Of a DNA stretch of 12,078 nt, positions 1-7,338 are shown piece after piece. Numbering within the stretch: the first letter of the stretch is position 1; every line of letters begins with the position of its first letter. The position numbers were made by a program, and so were the translations under genes. This DNA comes from CAZBUH01 sp964495095 (GTDB taxonomy: Bacteria; Bacillota; Clostridia; Oscillospirales; Oscillospiraceae). The stretch spans positions 1 through 12,078 of the forward strand of contig CAZBUH010000055.1 in NCBI GenBank assembly GCA_964495095.1, read 5' to 3'. The notes below the pieces were generated by a model. It had not been told where the DNA came from and made no database searches. It saw only the letters and a list, made by a program, of their open reading frames with translations.

Positions 1-776
1 GCTATCCCGGCTGGCACATTGAGTGCTCCTGCATCAGCAAGAAGCATCTGGGCGAATATCTGGACATCCACTGCGGCGGCATCGACAACGCGTTCCCCCA
101 CCATACAAACGAGATCGCCCAGTCTGAGGCGTATCTGGGCCATCCCTGGTGCCGGTACTGGATGCACGTCCACCATTTAAACACCGCGGGCGGGAAGATG
201 TCAAAATCCAAGGGCGAGTTCCTCACCGTCTCCCTTCTCAAAGAAAAGGGCTACGACCCCATGGCCTACAGGCTTTTCTGCCTCCAGTCGCACTACCGCA
301 AGACCCTGGAATTCTCCTGGGAAAATCTCGACAACGCCGCCGGCGCCTACAATAAGCTCATCGCGCGCGCGGCAGCTATAGACCCGGCGGACGGACAGCC
401 CGACGAATCCGCCATGGCCCCCCTCCGGGAGAAATTCAAGGAGGATATGGGAAATGACCTCAACACCTCCCTGGGCGTCACGGCCCTTTACGACGTGCTC
501 AAGTCCAAAATAAACGGCGCTTCAAAGATACAGCTTATCGGGGAATTTGACTCCGTGCTGTCCCTTGGCATTTTAGCCGCCGCTGAAAAACTGAGAAACG
601 AAAACAAAGAGGAGCCGCAGGAGCAGGACGCCGGTATAGAGGCCATGCTCCAGGCCCGCACAGAAGCGAAAAAGGCGAAAAATTACGCGGAGGCGGACCG
701 GATCAGGGACGAACTGAAAGCCCGGGGGATTGAGATAATCGACACTCCCCAGGGGGCCAGATGGAAAAGGGTTTAG
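1..776 (+). CDS. cysS: Cysteinyl-tRNA synthetase, C-terminal part (5' end outside window)
   Basis: Class I aminoacyl-tRNA synthetase that charges tRNA-Cys with cysteine in the cytosol. The reading frame is open from the left edge (first whole codon at base 3) to the TAG at 774-776, about 258 residues. It begins inside the catalytic Rossmann domain with the family motif PGWHIECS, whose Cys is a zinc ligand. GGIDNAFPHHTNEIAQSE follows, supplying the His and Glu zinc ligands; the usual HHENE is HHTNE here but keeps both ligand positions. The class I signature KMSKSKG follows at bases 198-218. The rest is the helical DALR-type anticodon-binding region, with the typical late EAKKAKNYAEADRIRDEL helix and an RWKRV end. 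The N-terminal HIGH motif lies outside the window. The gene converges on the MATE gene across a hairpin. Identity is clear from these motifs. Confidence 0.96.
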   Translation, partial: YPGWHIECSCISKKHLGEYLDIHCGGIDNAFPHHTNEIAQSEAYLGHPWCRYWMHVHHLNTAGGKMSKSKGEFLTVSLLKEKGYDPMAYRLFCLQSHYRKTLEFSWENLDNAAGAYNKLIARAAAIDPADGQPDESAMAPLREKFKEDMGNDLNTSLGVTALYDVLKSKINGASKIQLIGEFDSVLSLGILAAAEKLRNENKEEPQEQDAGIEAMLQARTEAKKAKNYAEADRIRDELKARGIEIIDTPQGARWKRV

Positions 777-812
777 CGGTTAACCCCCCATATAAAGATA
801 AATTTGCAGGAA

Positions 813-843
813 CGCAGCGGGGCAGCTTTGCTGCCCCGCTGCG
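813..843. terminator. Strong hairpin between convergent genes, probable bidirectional terminator
   Basis: A perfect 14-bp GC-rich stem (arms 813-826 and 830-843) encloses a TTT loop. It lies 36 bases after the cysS stop and 44 bases beyond the MATE stop on the other strand. Neither side carries a clean run of Ts, so it may act as a weak or factor-assisted terminator shared by both transcripts. Confidence 0.6.
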
Positions 844-887
844 CTTATCCGGCTTAGCCAATTTTCCGGGAAACGGAAAGCATCTTT

Positions 888-2258
888 TTATTCCCCCGTT
901 TTTACGACTGTTTTTCTCTTTTTCCACTTCCCGCTGAAGAAATACGGCCCGCATATCACGCCGTAGGTAAGCCCGGCCAGGGCACTGCCGAGCCAGAAGC
1001 CCTCTACGCCCATGCCGCAGGCCTTGCCCAGCAGCAGCGCAAGGCCGATACGCATCACAATACCGTCCATAAGCCCCATAAAAAGGCTGAAGGTCGCAAA
1101 GCCCAGCCCATTCACCAGCGCAATACAGGGCGAGCGGACGGCAAACCCGAAGAAATTTATCACAGCAATAATGCTGTAGGAGCCTGCCATGGCGATAACC
1201 TCCCGGTCACTGTCAAAAATGGCGAATATCTGCTCCGGCATTATGAGCATGAACGCCGACAGTATCCCGGCGAAGGCAAGCCCGATAACAGCGATCGCAT
1301 AGAAGGTCTTTCCCATTCTGTCCGTCTTTCCCGCGCCGAAATTCTGGCCTATCATGGAGGAGCCCGCAGTATTGAGCGACGTTGTCACCACGCAGGTTAT
1401 CTGCACCAGCTTCGAGCCTATGCCCGTAACCGCCGATTCTACCACGCCGTAGCCGTTTATGAGTGAGCTTACAAACATATCCGACGCGCTTATGGCGCAC
1501 CCCTGTATAGCCATCGGCACGCCCAGCCTGCACAGGGACCGGAGCGACTCTTTATCCGGCGCAAAGCTTTTAGGTCTAAAATCAAAACCGAAGCTCACCT
1601 TATTTATATAGAGGAATATAATGGACGCCGCAAAGGATATCCCCTGGCCCATTATTGTGGCCAGCGCCGCGCCGGAGGCCCCCATGCCCATTTTCCCGAT
1701 AAAAATCAAATCCAGAATGGCGTTGGCCACAGAGGCTATGGCGATAAAAATGAGAGGATGCTTTGAGTCGCCCATGCCCCGCAGTATGGCGCTTACCGTG
1801 TTGTAGCCATAGACAAAAATAAGTCCGCAGAAGCTGACAAAGAGATAGTCCTTCGCCTGCTCCACCGCCTCTGGCGGCACATTGAGAAGCCGTGTGCAGC
1901 CTCCGGCCGAAACAAGCCCCACCACCGACAGCACCACAGACAGGCCCAGTATGGTTGTGAACATGGTGCCGATAGTCTTTTTTACGGTAACGTGGCTTCC
2001 CGCGCCAACAGCCTGGGAAATTATGACTTGTCCGGCAGAGCTCAGACCTATACAAAAAAACGTAAAGAAATTGAGTATCTGTCCTCCGGCCGACACCGCC
2101 GATATCCCGGCGCTGCCCACATACTGCCCGATAATTATGGTGTCGATAAGGTTATAGCAGATTTGCAGCAGGTTTGACAGCATAAAGGGCGCCGAAAACA
2201 TAAGCAGCCTTTTGGTGACGTTACCCTCGGTGAGGTCATTTATCATTGTTTTTGCCAT
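888..2258 (-). CDS. MATE family multidrug/Na+ antiporter
   Basis: Integral membrane exporter of the multidrug and toxin extrusion family, which expels small, often cationic or aromatic molecules in exchange for Na+ or H+. About 456 residues is the normal family length, with roughly twelve hydrophobic segments. Family signatures are visible in both halves: NLIDTIIIGQYVG with GISAVSAGGQI near the N terminus, IISQAVGAG at about residue 80, and the pseudo-repeat SSMIGQNFGAGKTDRMG in the C half. There is an ATG at 2264, but its AGGAG (2270-2266) would be only one base away. The next ATG at 2258 has ideal 7-base spacing, so I start there. It lies 40 bases downstream of the SLH/GH5 gene on the same strand with no terminator between, so co-transcription is likely. 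The substrate is unknown; the clostridial MepA/DinF-like branch fits best. Confidence 0.93.
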   Translation of the reverse strand: MAKTMINDLTEGNVTKRLLMFSAPFMLSNLLQICYNLIDTIIIGQYVGSAGISAVSAGGQILNFFTFFCIGLSSAGQVIISQAVGAGSHVTVKKTIGTMFTTILGLSVVLSVVGLVSAGGCTRLLNVPPEAVEQAKDYLFVSFCGLIFVYGYNTVSAILRGMGDSKHPLIFIAIASVANAILDLIFIGKMGMGASGAALATIMGQGISFAASIIFLYINKVSFGFDFRPKSFAPDKESLRSLCRLGVPMAIQGCAISASDMFVSSLINGYGVVESAVTGIGSKLVQITCVVTTSLNTAGSSMIGQNFGAGKTDRMGKTFYAIAVIGLAFAGILSAFMLIMPEQIFAIFDSDREVIAMAGSYSIIAVINFFGFAVRSPCIALVNGLGFATFSLFMGLMDGIVMRIGLALLLGKACGMGVEGFWLGSALAGLTYGVICGPYFFSGKWKKRKTVVKTGE

Positions 2259-2265
2259 GGTCATT

Positions 2266-2270
2266 CTCCT
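2266..2270 (-). promoter_or_regulatory. Ribosome binding site deciding the MATE start
   Basis: AGGAG on the minus strand. It lies 1 base from the ATG at 2264 but 7 bases from the ATG at 2258, which favours the second start. Confidence 0.65.
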
Positions 2271-2298
2271 TATAACTTAGAACTCATCTCAAATAAGG

Positions 2299-3834
2299 TT
2301 AAAAATTGCTGAAAACCAGCTTCCCGGAGGCGGTCAGGTCCTTTGCGGTCCAGCCCCCGGACGGGTCCGCGCCGCTTTTCAGCGCGGCGGAGGTCTCATT
2401 TTTGTCGCAGAGGGACCAGTTGCACCAGCTTATGCCGTTTTCCGCCATAAAATCCAGCCAGACCCTGGAGGCATCCAGATACGGGCCGCCGTTTCCGCTG
2501 GCGTCGCTGGCGCCCCACTCAGTGACGAACACCGCCGCCCCAAGGCTTTTGGCCCTGAGTATTTTCTGCCGCAGGCTTTCCCCGTGGGTGCCGGCGTAAA
2601 AATGGCAGGTGTACATTATGTTTTCCCCGTCCACCGGCAGCGCGGCGGCCACGTCCACGTCCTGGCTCCAGGTGGGAGAGCCTACAAGCACAATGGACCT
2701 GGCTGAAATTGACCGTATTTCATCCGTCACAGCCTGGGCATAGGGCCTTACGTCCCTCTCCCAGCTCACGTTCCCGTTTGGCTCGTTGCACAGCTCGTAG
2801 AGGACGTTTGGAGTATTTTTGTAGCGCTCAGCCGCCGCTTTGAAAAACGCAATAGCCTGTGCCTGATAGTTTTTCGGATTTGCGGTATCTCCGTTTAAAA
2901 TGTGCCAGTCCAATATCACATACATATCGTTTGCGATGGCGGCGTCCGCGGCGGCAAAAGCCCTGCGGCGCATACCGTCCATGTCCTGGAGGTAGCCCCC
3001 CTCGCCCACATACATGGCCACCCGGAACACGTTTGCGCCGTAATCGGCGGTAGTGGAGATTGCCCCTGACGAGCAGAAACTGCCATACCATTGTATTCCG
3101 TGTGAGGACATGCCGTGAAGCAGTACCGGCTCCCCTTTTTCATTGCAGAGCCGGGCGTTTTTCACCTGAAGCCAGCCGTTTTCGCTTACGCCGCCCTTCC
3201 GGGCGGTAATTTCCGGCTCCGTGTCCGGGGCGTCCGGCAGCTCCGGCGTCTCTCCTCCCCGGAGGGCTATGCAGCGCTTAAACACCGCCGCGGCCTCGGC
3301 CCTTGTTATGGCCCCTCCCGGCCGGAAGGTACTGTCCTCATAGCCGTTGAGCACCCCGTTTGCATAGGCCCGCTCCACCAAATACTGGTAGTTTACCGCA
3401 ACAGACTCAAAATCCGCTATCCGGGACACCACAGAATTCCAGTCCCCCTGGCCGGCCTCCGGCAGCAGCGAGAGCATAGCCACCGCCGCGGCCTCCTCAC
3501 GGGTTATTGCGCCGTCAAAATCCGTAAAGCTCCATATGGGCCAGCAGCCCGCGTCCCGCAGCGCCTCGATATTCCCCTCGGCCCAGTATCCGTCGGAATT
3601 TTCCCGCTGTATCCCCAGTATTCTGGCGGATATTGTGATAAATTCCGCCCTTGATATATTCCCTCCGGGACGGAAGGTGTTGTCCTCATAGCCCTTTATA
3701 AGTCCGGCCGCCTCCATTTCCCCCACGTCGGCGGCAAACCAGTCGCCGCTTTTCACGTCGGAGAACGCGGCTTCCGCCGTCAGGCCGGTAAATATAAGCA
3801 TAAGCGCCATAAAAAACGCCGTGAGTTTTTTCAC
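2299..3834 (-). CDS. Secreted SLH-anchored glycoside hydrolase family 5 (endoglucanase-like)
   Basis: Extracellular beta-glycanase, most like GH5 endo-1,4-beta-glucanases, attached to the cell wall by S-layer homology repeats. Residue numbers count from a GTG at 3840. However, GGAGG at 3846-3842 sits directly against that GTG and 7 bases before the GTG at 3834, so I start at 3834 (MKKLTAFF...), 511 residues. A signal peptide covers about residues 3-25 (Lys-Lys, hydrophobic core, TAEAA cut region). Three SLH repeats follow at about 25-75, 84-126 and 140-192, two of them with the GYED(N/S)TFRPGG...SRAE/TRAE signature. A short Pro/Asp/Glu linker (about 196-210) leads to the GH5 barrel at about 217-513. 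The acid/base Glu lies in LCNEPNG (Glu353), the nucleophile in FVTEWGAS (Glu441), and HFYAGTHG and the LDWHI strand are also present. Polysaccharide specificity (cellulose, beta-glucan, mannan) cannot be settled. It is the first gene of a pair with the MATE pump. Confidence 0.93.
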   Translation of the reverse strand: MKKLTAFFMALMLIFTGLTAEAAFSDVKSGDWFAADVGEMEAAGLIKGYEDNTFRPGGNISRAEFITISARILGIQRENSDGYWAEGNIEALRDAGCWPIWSFTDFDGAITREEAAAVAMLSLLPEAGQGDWNSVVSRIADFESVAVNYQYLVERAYANGVLNGYEDSTFRPGGAITRAEAAAVFKRCIALRGGETPELPDAPDTEPEITARKGGVSENGWLQVKNARLCNEKGEPVLLHGMSSHGIQWYGSFCSSGAISTTADYGANVFRVAMYVGEGGYLQDMDGMRRRAFAAADAAIANDMYVILDWHILNGDTANPKNYQAQAIAFFKAAAERYKNTPNVLYELCNEPNGNVSWERDVRPYAQAVTDEIRSISARSIVLVGSPTWSQDVDVAAALPVDGENIMYTCHFYAGTHGESLRQKILRAKSLGAAVFVTEWGASDASGNGGPYLDASRVWLDFMAENGISWCNWSLCDKNETSAALKSGADPSGGWTAKDLTASGKLVFSNF

Positions 3835-3841
3835 GTCCACC

Positions 3842-3846
3842 CCTCC
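3842..3846 (-). promoter_or_regulatory. Ribosome binding site deciding the SLH/GH5 start
   Basis: GGAGG on the minus strand, 7 bases before the GTG at 3834-3832 and almost touching the GTG at 3840-3838. It supports the internal GTG start, which gives a conventional MKKL signal peptide. Confidence 0.6.
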
Positions 3847-3867
3847 GGAAATAAAGGCATATGTTTT

Positions 3868-3895
3868 ATTTTATCACAAAAATCTCCGAAAGCAA
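3868..3895 (-). promoter_or_regulatory. Sigma-A type promoter for the SLH/GH5-MATE pair
   Basis: On the minus strand, TTGCTT (3895-3890) and TAAAAT (3873-3868) are separated by 16 bases. A TG lies one base before the -10, giving an extended -10 element. The expected start is near 3861, leaving a leader of about 27 bases before the GTG at 3834. Confidence 0.6.
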
Positions 3896-3897
3896 AT

Positions 3898-3930
3898 ATA
3901 TGCCTGCCCGGAATAGCCGGGCAGGCATAT
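3898..3930 (-). terminator. Hairpin terminator of the SnoaL/OYE operon
   Basis: A 14-bp perfect stem (3898-3911 with 3917-3930) has a 5-base loop. It starts 23 bases after the stop codon of the reductase gene on the minus strand. A short T-rich stretch (ATTTGCTTT) follows, so termination is probably real but not of the strongest type. The promoter of the next transcript begins immediately after it. Confidence 0.6.
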
Positions 3931-3953
3931 TAAAAATCTGTAATAAGGCTTAC

Positions 3954-5900
3954 TCAGTACCCTATTCCCACGTTTATGGCCGCATCATAGCCCATGCGGA
4001 CAGCCTCGTAAATTTTCCTTGTCTTGAAGCAGTCGCCTATCCGCACAAAGGAGGGGGCGCAGCCGCGGAACTCCTCAGCCTTTGCCGCCAGCGGCTTCAG
4101 GCCCGCCGCCATGATGACGGTGTCCGCCGGGAAGAGCTTATCGCCCTCCGGTCCTGCGGCCACAACGCCCTGGGCGGTGATCTCCTTGCAGCGGTAACCG
4201 CACGCAAGCTCCACGCACTCCTCAAGGACCGGCATCATAAAGCGCTTTGCGTCAGGCGGCGCGTCGATGGCAACGTCCTCGCGCATTTCAAGTACCGTCA
4301 CCTTTTTGCCCTCGTTTTTGGCAAGCTGTATGCCGGTCTCGCAGCCCACAAGTCCGCCGCCGATAACGACCACCTTGTCGCCTATCTTTACGCCGTCGTT
4401 GTACATATCGGTGGCCAGCACGACATTTTCGCCGTCAACTCCGGGCACCGGCAGGATAAGCGGCTCGGAGCCGATGGCGCAGATGATGACGTCGGCGTTC
4501 TCCGCCTTCGCCGTCTCCGGGGTAAGCTCAGTGTTCAGCTTTATTTTGACGGGGAGCTTGCGCATCTCCGCCTCAAGGGATTTTGCGAAATTGTAGAGGT
4601 CCATTTTGAAGGATTCGTGCTTTGCAAATTTAAGCGCTCCGCCGAACTCATCGGATTTTTCGCAGATGGTAACGTCGTGGCCGCGCTTTGCCGCCGTAAT
4701 GGCCGCCTGCATACCGCCGGGGCCGCCACCGATTACAAGCACCTTCCGCTTCGGGGGCTTATAGACCATGTCGTACTTTGTCTGCGCCTCCCGGCCCGCG
4801 GTGGGATTTGTGGAGCAGCGCAGGCAGCGGGCGATGTGGTACAGCCCCTCGTTGCAGACATAGCAGCGCAGGCACTGATGTATCTCGTCCTCCCTGCCGT
4901 CTCTCGCCTTTATCGGCAGCTCCGGGTCGGCTAAAATACTGCGGCCAAGCACGAAGCCGTCCGCCTTGCCCTCCCGGATATAGCGCTCCATAAGCTCCGG
5001 GTCGGTATAGCCGCCGGCGGAGGTCACCGGAACCTTTGTGACTGCCTTCTTGACGGCCTCGGAGAACTCCGAGTTGAAGCCCCGCTCATCGAATATGGAG
5101 GGGGTCATATGCGTAGTCCAGGGCGCGCCTGCGGACACATTTATAATATCCACATAGTCCTGGGCCTTGCTGCAGAAATAAACGCAATCCTCCACGGTAG
5201 CGCCGCCCTCAAGACATTCGCTGCCGGAAATACGCATGTCCAGCGCGATGGTGCGTCCCACCCTGTCCCTGATTCTCTTTAACACCTCAAGGGGATATCT
5301 GGCACGGTTTTCCATACTCCCGCCGTACTCGTCCGTGCGCTTATTGTAGAGGGGGGACAGGAACTGGCTCAGAAGCCAGCCGTGGGCAAAGTGTATCTGT
5401 GCCATATCGAAGCCGCATTTTCTCACAGTCTCGACAGCCTCAACAAACGCCTCGGCCACGTCGTCCATATCCTCCCGGGTCATTTCCTTAATTTCGTCGC
5501 CCCACTCGTCCACATAGCCGGAGGGGCCCATTGTCTGGTGCCCGTTGTTGTAAGCCGCGTCGGCCATGGCTCCGCCGTGGGATATCTCGATATTTATAAG
5601 CGCCCCGTGGGCGTGTACCGCGTCGGCCACTTTTACAAGGCTGGGCAGCACCTCATCCCTGTCCAGCATGAGCATCTGGGGATGGGTCTTTCCGTTTTCC
5701 GTGCGGATTATGCTCTCGCCCACGGTCACTATAGCGGCGCCGCCCCGGGCAAGGTTTGCATAAAACGCGATGGAGTCCTCAGTAAGTCCTTCCTTGGCGT
5801 CCATCTCCGTCATAGACATGGGGCCGGTCTCGATCCTGTTGCGTGCAACAAGATTTCCGACCTTCATCGGGCTGAAAAGAAGTGGGAATTTACAACTCAT
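3954..5900 (-). CDS. OYE-family FMN/Fe-S/FAD enoate reductase (FadH/BaiCD-BaiH-like)
   Basis: Cytosolic flavoenzyme expected to reduce an activated C=C bond with NAD(P)H electrons passed from FAD through an Fe-S cluster to FMN. 648 residues is usual for the 2,4-dienoyl-CoA reductase / BaiCD-BaiH / daidzein reductase group. An Old Yellow Enzyme TIM barrel spans about 1-335 (FSPMKVGNLVARNRI at the N terminus, FLSPLYNKRTDEYGGSMENR at 180-199, VTSAGGYTD and GFVLGR near its end). Cysteines at 343, 346, 349, 359 and 362 supply a 4Fe-4S site. FAD binding is GGGPGG (391-396) and a second dinucleotide fold is VVIGGGLVGCETG (511-523). The active-site strand reads IHFAHGW: both His (170, 173) are present, but Trp175 replaces the usual proton-donor Tyr. 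It is the last gene of the operon, 64 bases after the 189-residue gene, with its own AAAGGAA site 10 bases before the ATG. Substrate is unknown; family is certain. Confidence 0.93.
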   Translation of the reverse strand: MSCKFPLLFSPMKVGNLVARNRIETGPMSMTEMDAKEGLTEDSIAFYANLARGGAAIVTVGESIIRTENGKTHPQMLMLDRDEVLPSLVKVADAVHAHGALINIEISHGGAMADAAYNNGHQTMGPSGYVDEWGDEIKEMTREDMDDVAEAFVEAVETVRKCGFDMAQIHFAHGWLLSQFLSPLYNKRTDEYGGSMENRARYPLEVLKRIRDRVGRTIALDMRISGSECLEGGATVEDCVYFCSKAQDYVDIINVSAGAPWTTHMTPSIFDERGFNSEFSEAVKKAVTKVPVTSAGGYTDPELMERYIREGKADGFVLGRSILADPELPIKARDGREDEIHQCLRCYVCNEGLYHIARCLRCSTNPTAGREAQTKYDMVYKPPKRKVLVIGGGPGGMQAAITAAKRGHDVTICEKSDEFGGALKFAKHESFKMDLYNFAKSLEAEMRKLPVKIKLNTELTPETAKAENADVIICAIGSEPLILPVPGVDGENVVLATDMYNDGVKIGDKVVVIGGGLVGCETGIQLAKNEGKKVTVLEMREDVAIDAPPDAKRFMMPVLEECVELACGYRCKEITAQGVVAAGPEGDKLFPADTVIMAAGLKPLAAKAEEFRGCAPSFVRIGDCFKTRKIYEAVRMGYDAAINVGIGY

Positions 5901-5926
5901 ATGCTTTCTGTTCCTTTCGCACTGCG

Positions 5927-5955
5927 GCGCCGGGGCCGGAAAACGGCCCCGACGC
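5927..5955 (-). other. Intercistronic GC hairpin inside the operon
   Basis: An 8-bp GC stem (5931-5938 with 5944-5951), extended by a mismatch and three more pairs, has loop GAAAA. It lies between the stop of the 189-residue gene and the ribosome binding site of the reductase. No T run follows it in the direction of transcription, so it is more likely an RNA processing or stability element, or a partial attenuator, than a full terminator. Confidence 0.5.
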
Positions 5956-5964
5956 GCTAAGTTT

Positions 5965-6534
5965 TTAACCGGTTATCCAGTCGTAGTACATTTTCAGCAG
6001 ATCATAGGGATTCTGCATGGCCAGCTTTGTAAGCACAGCCTTCAAAAGGGCCTCGTCGCCCTCCTTATACGCTTTTTCCAGCTCCGGCAGGTATTTTCCC
6101 TGGATTTTCGACAGGTTTCCTTCGATAAATTCCCTGCCGTCCCTGCCCTCGTCGGTGAGCCAGCCTGTATATTTGGCCAGCAGCATAAAGGGGAACATGA
6201 CGGTGATACCGGAAAAGTAGTCGTAACGCTCCTCCGGGGTCATGGGCGCGGCGGGGTCGTAGCAGGCCCTTATAGCGCCGCCGGACATGCCGATATGCCC
6301 GTTCCGGTCCTCTTCCATGTATTTTCTGCCGTCCTTGCCGGGATAAAGCCCGGCCATGGCCCAATCGTGGAAATCCGCCGCCAGCTCAAACGGGTACTCT
6401 GTCAGAAGGTACATGGCGATATCGCACTTTTCCTCCTGGGAGGCCCCGGAAAAGAAGCTGTCCAGCTTTTCCTTCACAATGGGGCCGAATTTTTCCTGCT
6501 CACGGCCCGCAAATTCCTGAAAGTCCTTTTTCAT
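5965..6534 (-). CDS. Uncharacterised 189-residue operon protein
   Basis: I do not recognise this family. The protein is acidic and aromatic-rich and looks mostly helical. It has no signal peptide, and the only hydrophobic stretch (about 107-122, containing VMFPFMLLAKY) is too short and broken for a clear membrane helix. There are only two Cys (37 and 91), so no metal or Fe-S motif. Trp/Tyr-rich ends (FHDWAMAGLY near 55-64 and KMYYDWITG at the C terminus) could form a ligand or protein contact surface. The ATG follows the TGA of the SnoaL-like gene 3 with no gap, and its GGAGG lies inside the last codons of that gene, so translation is coupled. Fixed placement between the SnoaL-like trio and the reductase suggests a dedicated accessory or subunit of the same pathway; this is inference. 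The coding call is solid because of the spacing and ribosome binding site. Confidence 0.85.
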   Translation of the reverse strand: MKKDFQEFAGREQEKFGPIVKEKLDSFFSGASQEEKCDIAMYLLTEYPFELAADFHDWAMAGLYPGKDGRKYMEEDRNGHIGMSGGAIRACYDPAAPMTPEERYDYFSGITVMFPFMLLAKYTGWLTDEGRDGREFIEGNLSKIQGKYLPELEKAYKEGDEALLKAVLTKLAMQNPYDLLKMYYDWITG

Positions 6535-7335
6535 TCAGTCCTCCAAAGTCTTAACGTCGGAGTAGAGCTTTATGTCGCTCTGGGTTTTGTACGGCTCAGG
6601 TATCGCGGGGCTTGCCTGAGGCACCTGAGTCATCGTAAGCTCATTGTAGAGCGGGCCGGGGATTTTCAGCATCATACCGCCGCCGGGCCCTCCCGGAGGA
6701 GGAGGCGCCGCGCCGTCGCCGCCGTCGGAGGGGGGAGGCCCGGGCCTTCTGGGATTTTCAACATACCAGGGCTCGCAGTCCATAGGGGCGGTAACGTCCG
6801 GGCAGACGCGGAGATTCAGGTATTTCCACTCCCCGTCCTCTTTTACAAAGTCGGCGCCGTAGCGCTCGTACATCCACATGCCCTCTCTGGCCTTCTGGGG
6901 GTTGAGGGTGGAGAAGATGGTGCCGGGGGTGTACCACAGGCCCCTGGCGGACTGGCCGTCCTCGGCCACCTCGATAACAGGGGTGGTGAGCAGGTGCATG
7001 GCCTCCTCGTTGAAAGCACGGTAGTCCATCATGTGCTGAGTGTCCTTAATAACGCTCTTTACCTCAGGATATACATCCCACAGGTTCATAAAGCCCTGCC
7101 AGGTGTCGCTCTCCTGGTTGAGAATGTAGTTTTTATAGTACTCGTACCTGTCGCCCATCTGGCCGAAGCCGTGAGCCCAGGTGATGTCCTCCCGCTTGGA
7201 CCACATCTCGTAGTACTCCTCACGGTGGATGCCCGCCGCGTGATAGTAGCAGTGCTTGGACATGATTTTTTCGCACTCGACAGCGCCCTCGGCGCGGTCT
7301 ATCCTCTCGGAAAGGGAAAGTTCCTTAACGCTCAT
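6535..7335 (-). CDS. NTF2/SnoaL-like protein 3, with Pro/Gly-rich insert
   Basis: Member of the NTF2-like superfamily (SnoaL-like cone fold), whose enzymes include dehydratases, isomerases and cyclases such as BaiE. The 266 residues hold an N-terminal helix with IMSKHCYYH (24-32), the strand TTPVIEVAEDGQSARGLWY (117-135) and MYERYGADFVKEDGEWK (155-171), all shared with the two upstream paralogues. After the last match it reads YLNL, lacking the WH found at this place in the other two. Residues 194-221 are a Pro/Gly low-complexity stretch (PPPPGGPGGG) absent from the paralogues, followed by the shared C-terminal motif PAIPEPYKT (243-251). AGGAGG lies about 7 bases before the ATG, and the gene begins 3 bases after the stop of paralogue 2. 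Reaction unknown; it could be a catalytic or a structural partner of a mixed oligomer. Confidence 0.85.
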   Translation of the reverse strand: MSVKELSLSERIDRAEGAVECEKIMSKHCYYHAAGIHREEYYEMWSKREDITWAHGFGQMGDRYEYYKNYILNQESDTWQGFMNLWDVYPEVKSVIKDTQHMMDYRAFNEEAMHLLTTPVIEVAEDGQSARGLWYTPGTIFSTLNPQKAREGMWMYERYGADFVKEDGEWKYLNLRVCPDVTAPMDCEPWYVENPRRPGPPPSDGGDGAAPPPPGGPGGGMMLKIPGPLYNELTMTQVPQASPAIPEPYKTQSDIKLYSDVKTLED

Positions 7336-7338
7336 CGC

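Noticed and set aside
3861..4934. Plus-strand open frame of 357 codons opposite the reductase gene
   Set aside because: Antisense to the Fe-S and FAD domains of the reductase, begins inside a terminator/promoter region, and shows no family motif.
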